NCBI GenBank assembly: GCA_946894095.1
Contig: OX335654.1
Location: 17,555,687-17,619,686 of the forward strand
Direction: 5' to 3'
Source of the DNA: Incurvaria masculella
Lineage: Eukaryota; Arthropoda; Insecta; Lepidoptera; Incurvariidae
Length of the DNA: 64,000 nucleotides
The first letter of the stretch is position 1. Every line of letters starts with the position of its first letter. Shown one piece after another: positions 63,320-64,000 of this stretch. The notes under the pieces are model-generated. The model searched no databases, had not been told where the DNA came from, and saw only the letters and a list, made by a program, of their open reading frames with translations. A program made the position numbers and the translations under genes.

Positions 63320-64000
63320 TGTAGATCTTTTTCTACTATTATTTCCGGTTAGTTTTTGTCTGCCCGCTAGCGCCATCTGTGAAATAACGAATAAAACTTC
63401 TTCTAGCGACATCTAGCGTGATCTCCCAGAAGCCGGTTTGCGCGCACTGAGCTTAGGCTTTCCTTTCGCTTGAAGCGCATAAGCAAGTAGAAGTTTTTCT
63501 GTTCAACGACAGATAGAGTTTGGCGAGATAATATACCTACTTCAAAATATTTATTACGTTTAAAAAATGAATTGTTAAAAAAAATATTTTGCGGCTGTGT
63601 GATGTTTGCTCAGTGACAAAATAGCACGTGGGGCCGTTTCATTTCAGCAAATGGTGAACTAACCAAAAGATTCGTAAAATGTTTACATTGGCAATCGAAA
63701 CTAAGTAGGAATCTAAATAAAAAATGGCTTATCTATTAACCAAGTAAGAAATCAATTTTAAATACATAATATGGCCGCATTAATTAGTAAAGGTTTATAA
63801 AGTATTTGGTGTTTTGTTAAAACGACATCAATCATATTTCGAATTTTTCCAGTGTGCTCGGAAAGTATAAGAAATAGCAAAAAAACATTCATAGGAGTCA
63901 CGGGGCCAATTTTAATAGAACATAAAACTGCATTATTCCATTGTTGAAAACATATTTTTACGGCGAGGAATCGAACCCATTTTGAAAAATTTACGAAAAT
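63320..64000. other. Right end of window, no assigned feature
   Basis: AT-rich. TAAGAAATAGCAAAAAAACA near 63867 resembles 52730-52750 (TAAGAAATAGCGAAAAACAT), probably a shared dispersed repeat. Confidence 0.4.

Overview
The window is nuclear DNA from an insect, most likely a moth or butterfly. It is AT-rich, its coding sequence is split by GT-AG introns, and it is crowded with short interspersed repeats of types familiar from Lepidoptera: repeats built around ACGG/GACG runs, tRNA-headed SINEs, palindromic MITEs and TTAGG-type telomere motifs. No bacterial features were seen.

One host gene spans positions 186 to 52165 on the minus strand. It encodes a myosin-type motor protein that I identify as Dachs, the unconventional myosin of Fat/Dachsous-Hippo signalling. 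Ten coding exons can be joined with consistent phases into a 1087-residue protein. Exons 2 to 10 lie in the left 12.5 kb. The first exon, with the start codon, lies 39.6 kb away at 52075-52165. Notable points are a GC-AG intron, a degenerate partial copy of exon 9 just past its donor site, and a 22-bp GC-rich perfect hairpin in the presumed 5' leader.

Intron 1 (12458-52074) is a store of transposable elements. The largest is an apparently complete Ty3/gypsy-class errantivirus (42512-51043) with identical 336-bp LTRs, a 4-bp target duplication, gag, pol and env. It carries signs of a -1 frameshift between gag and pol and of a spliced env message. It sits antisense to the host gene. Also present are two SINE types that share one body: one has a tRNA-like head and the other a 5S rRNA-like head. 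There are 5'-truncated LINE copies, several MITE families (some nested in one another so that the empty site can be read), a 34-bp minisatellite, and a three-copy tandem array of about 0.5-kb units that keeps a small hairpin.

Left of exon 2 the short introns hold an eroded mariner-like fragment (antisense), a LINE 3' fragment, SINEs and MITEs. Right of the first dachs exon (52375-64000) I find no host gene. That part holds a LINE reverse transcriptase fragment, SINEs, MITEs (one rich in TGACGTCA motifs), G-rich tracts, a GC-rich island near 60.8-60.96 kb and a field of short ATACGT repeats.
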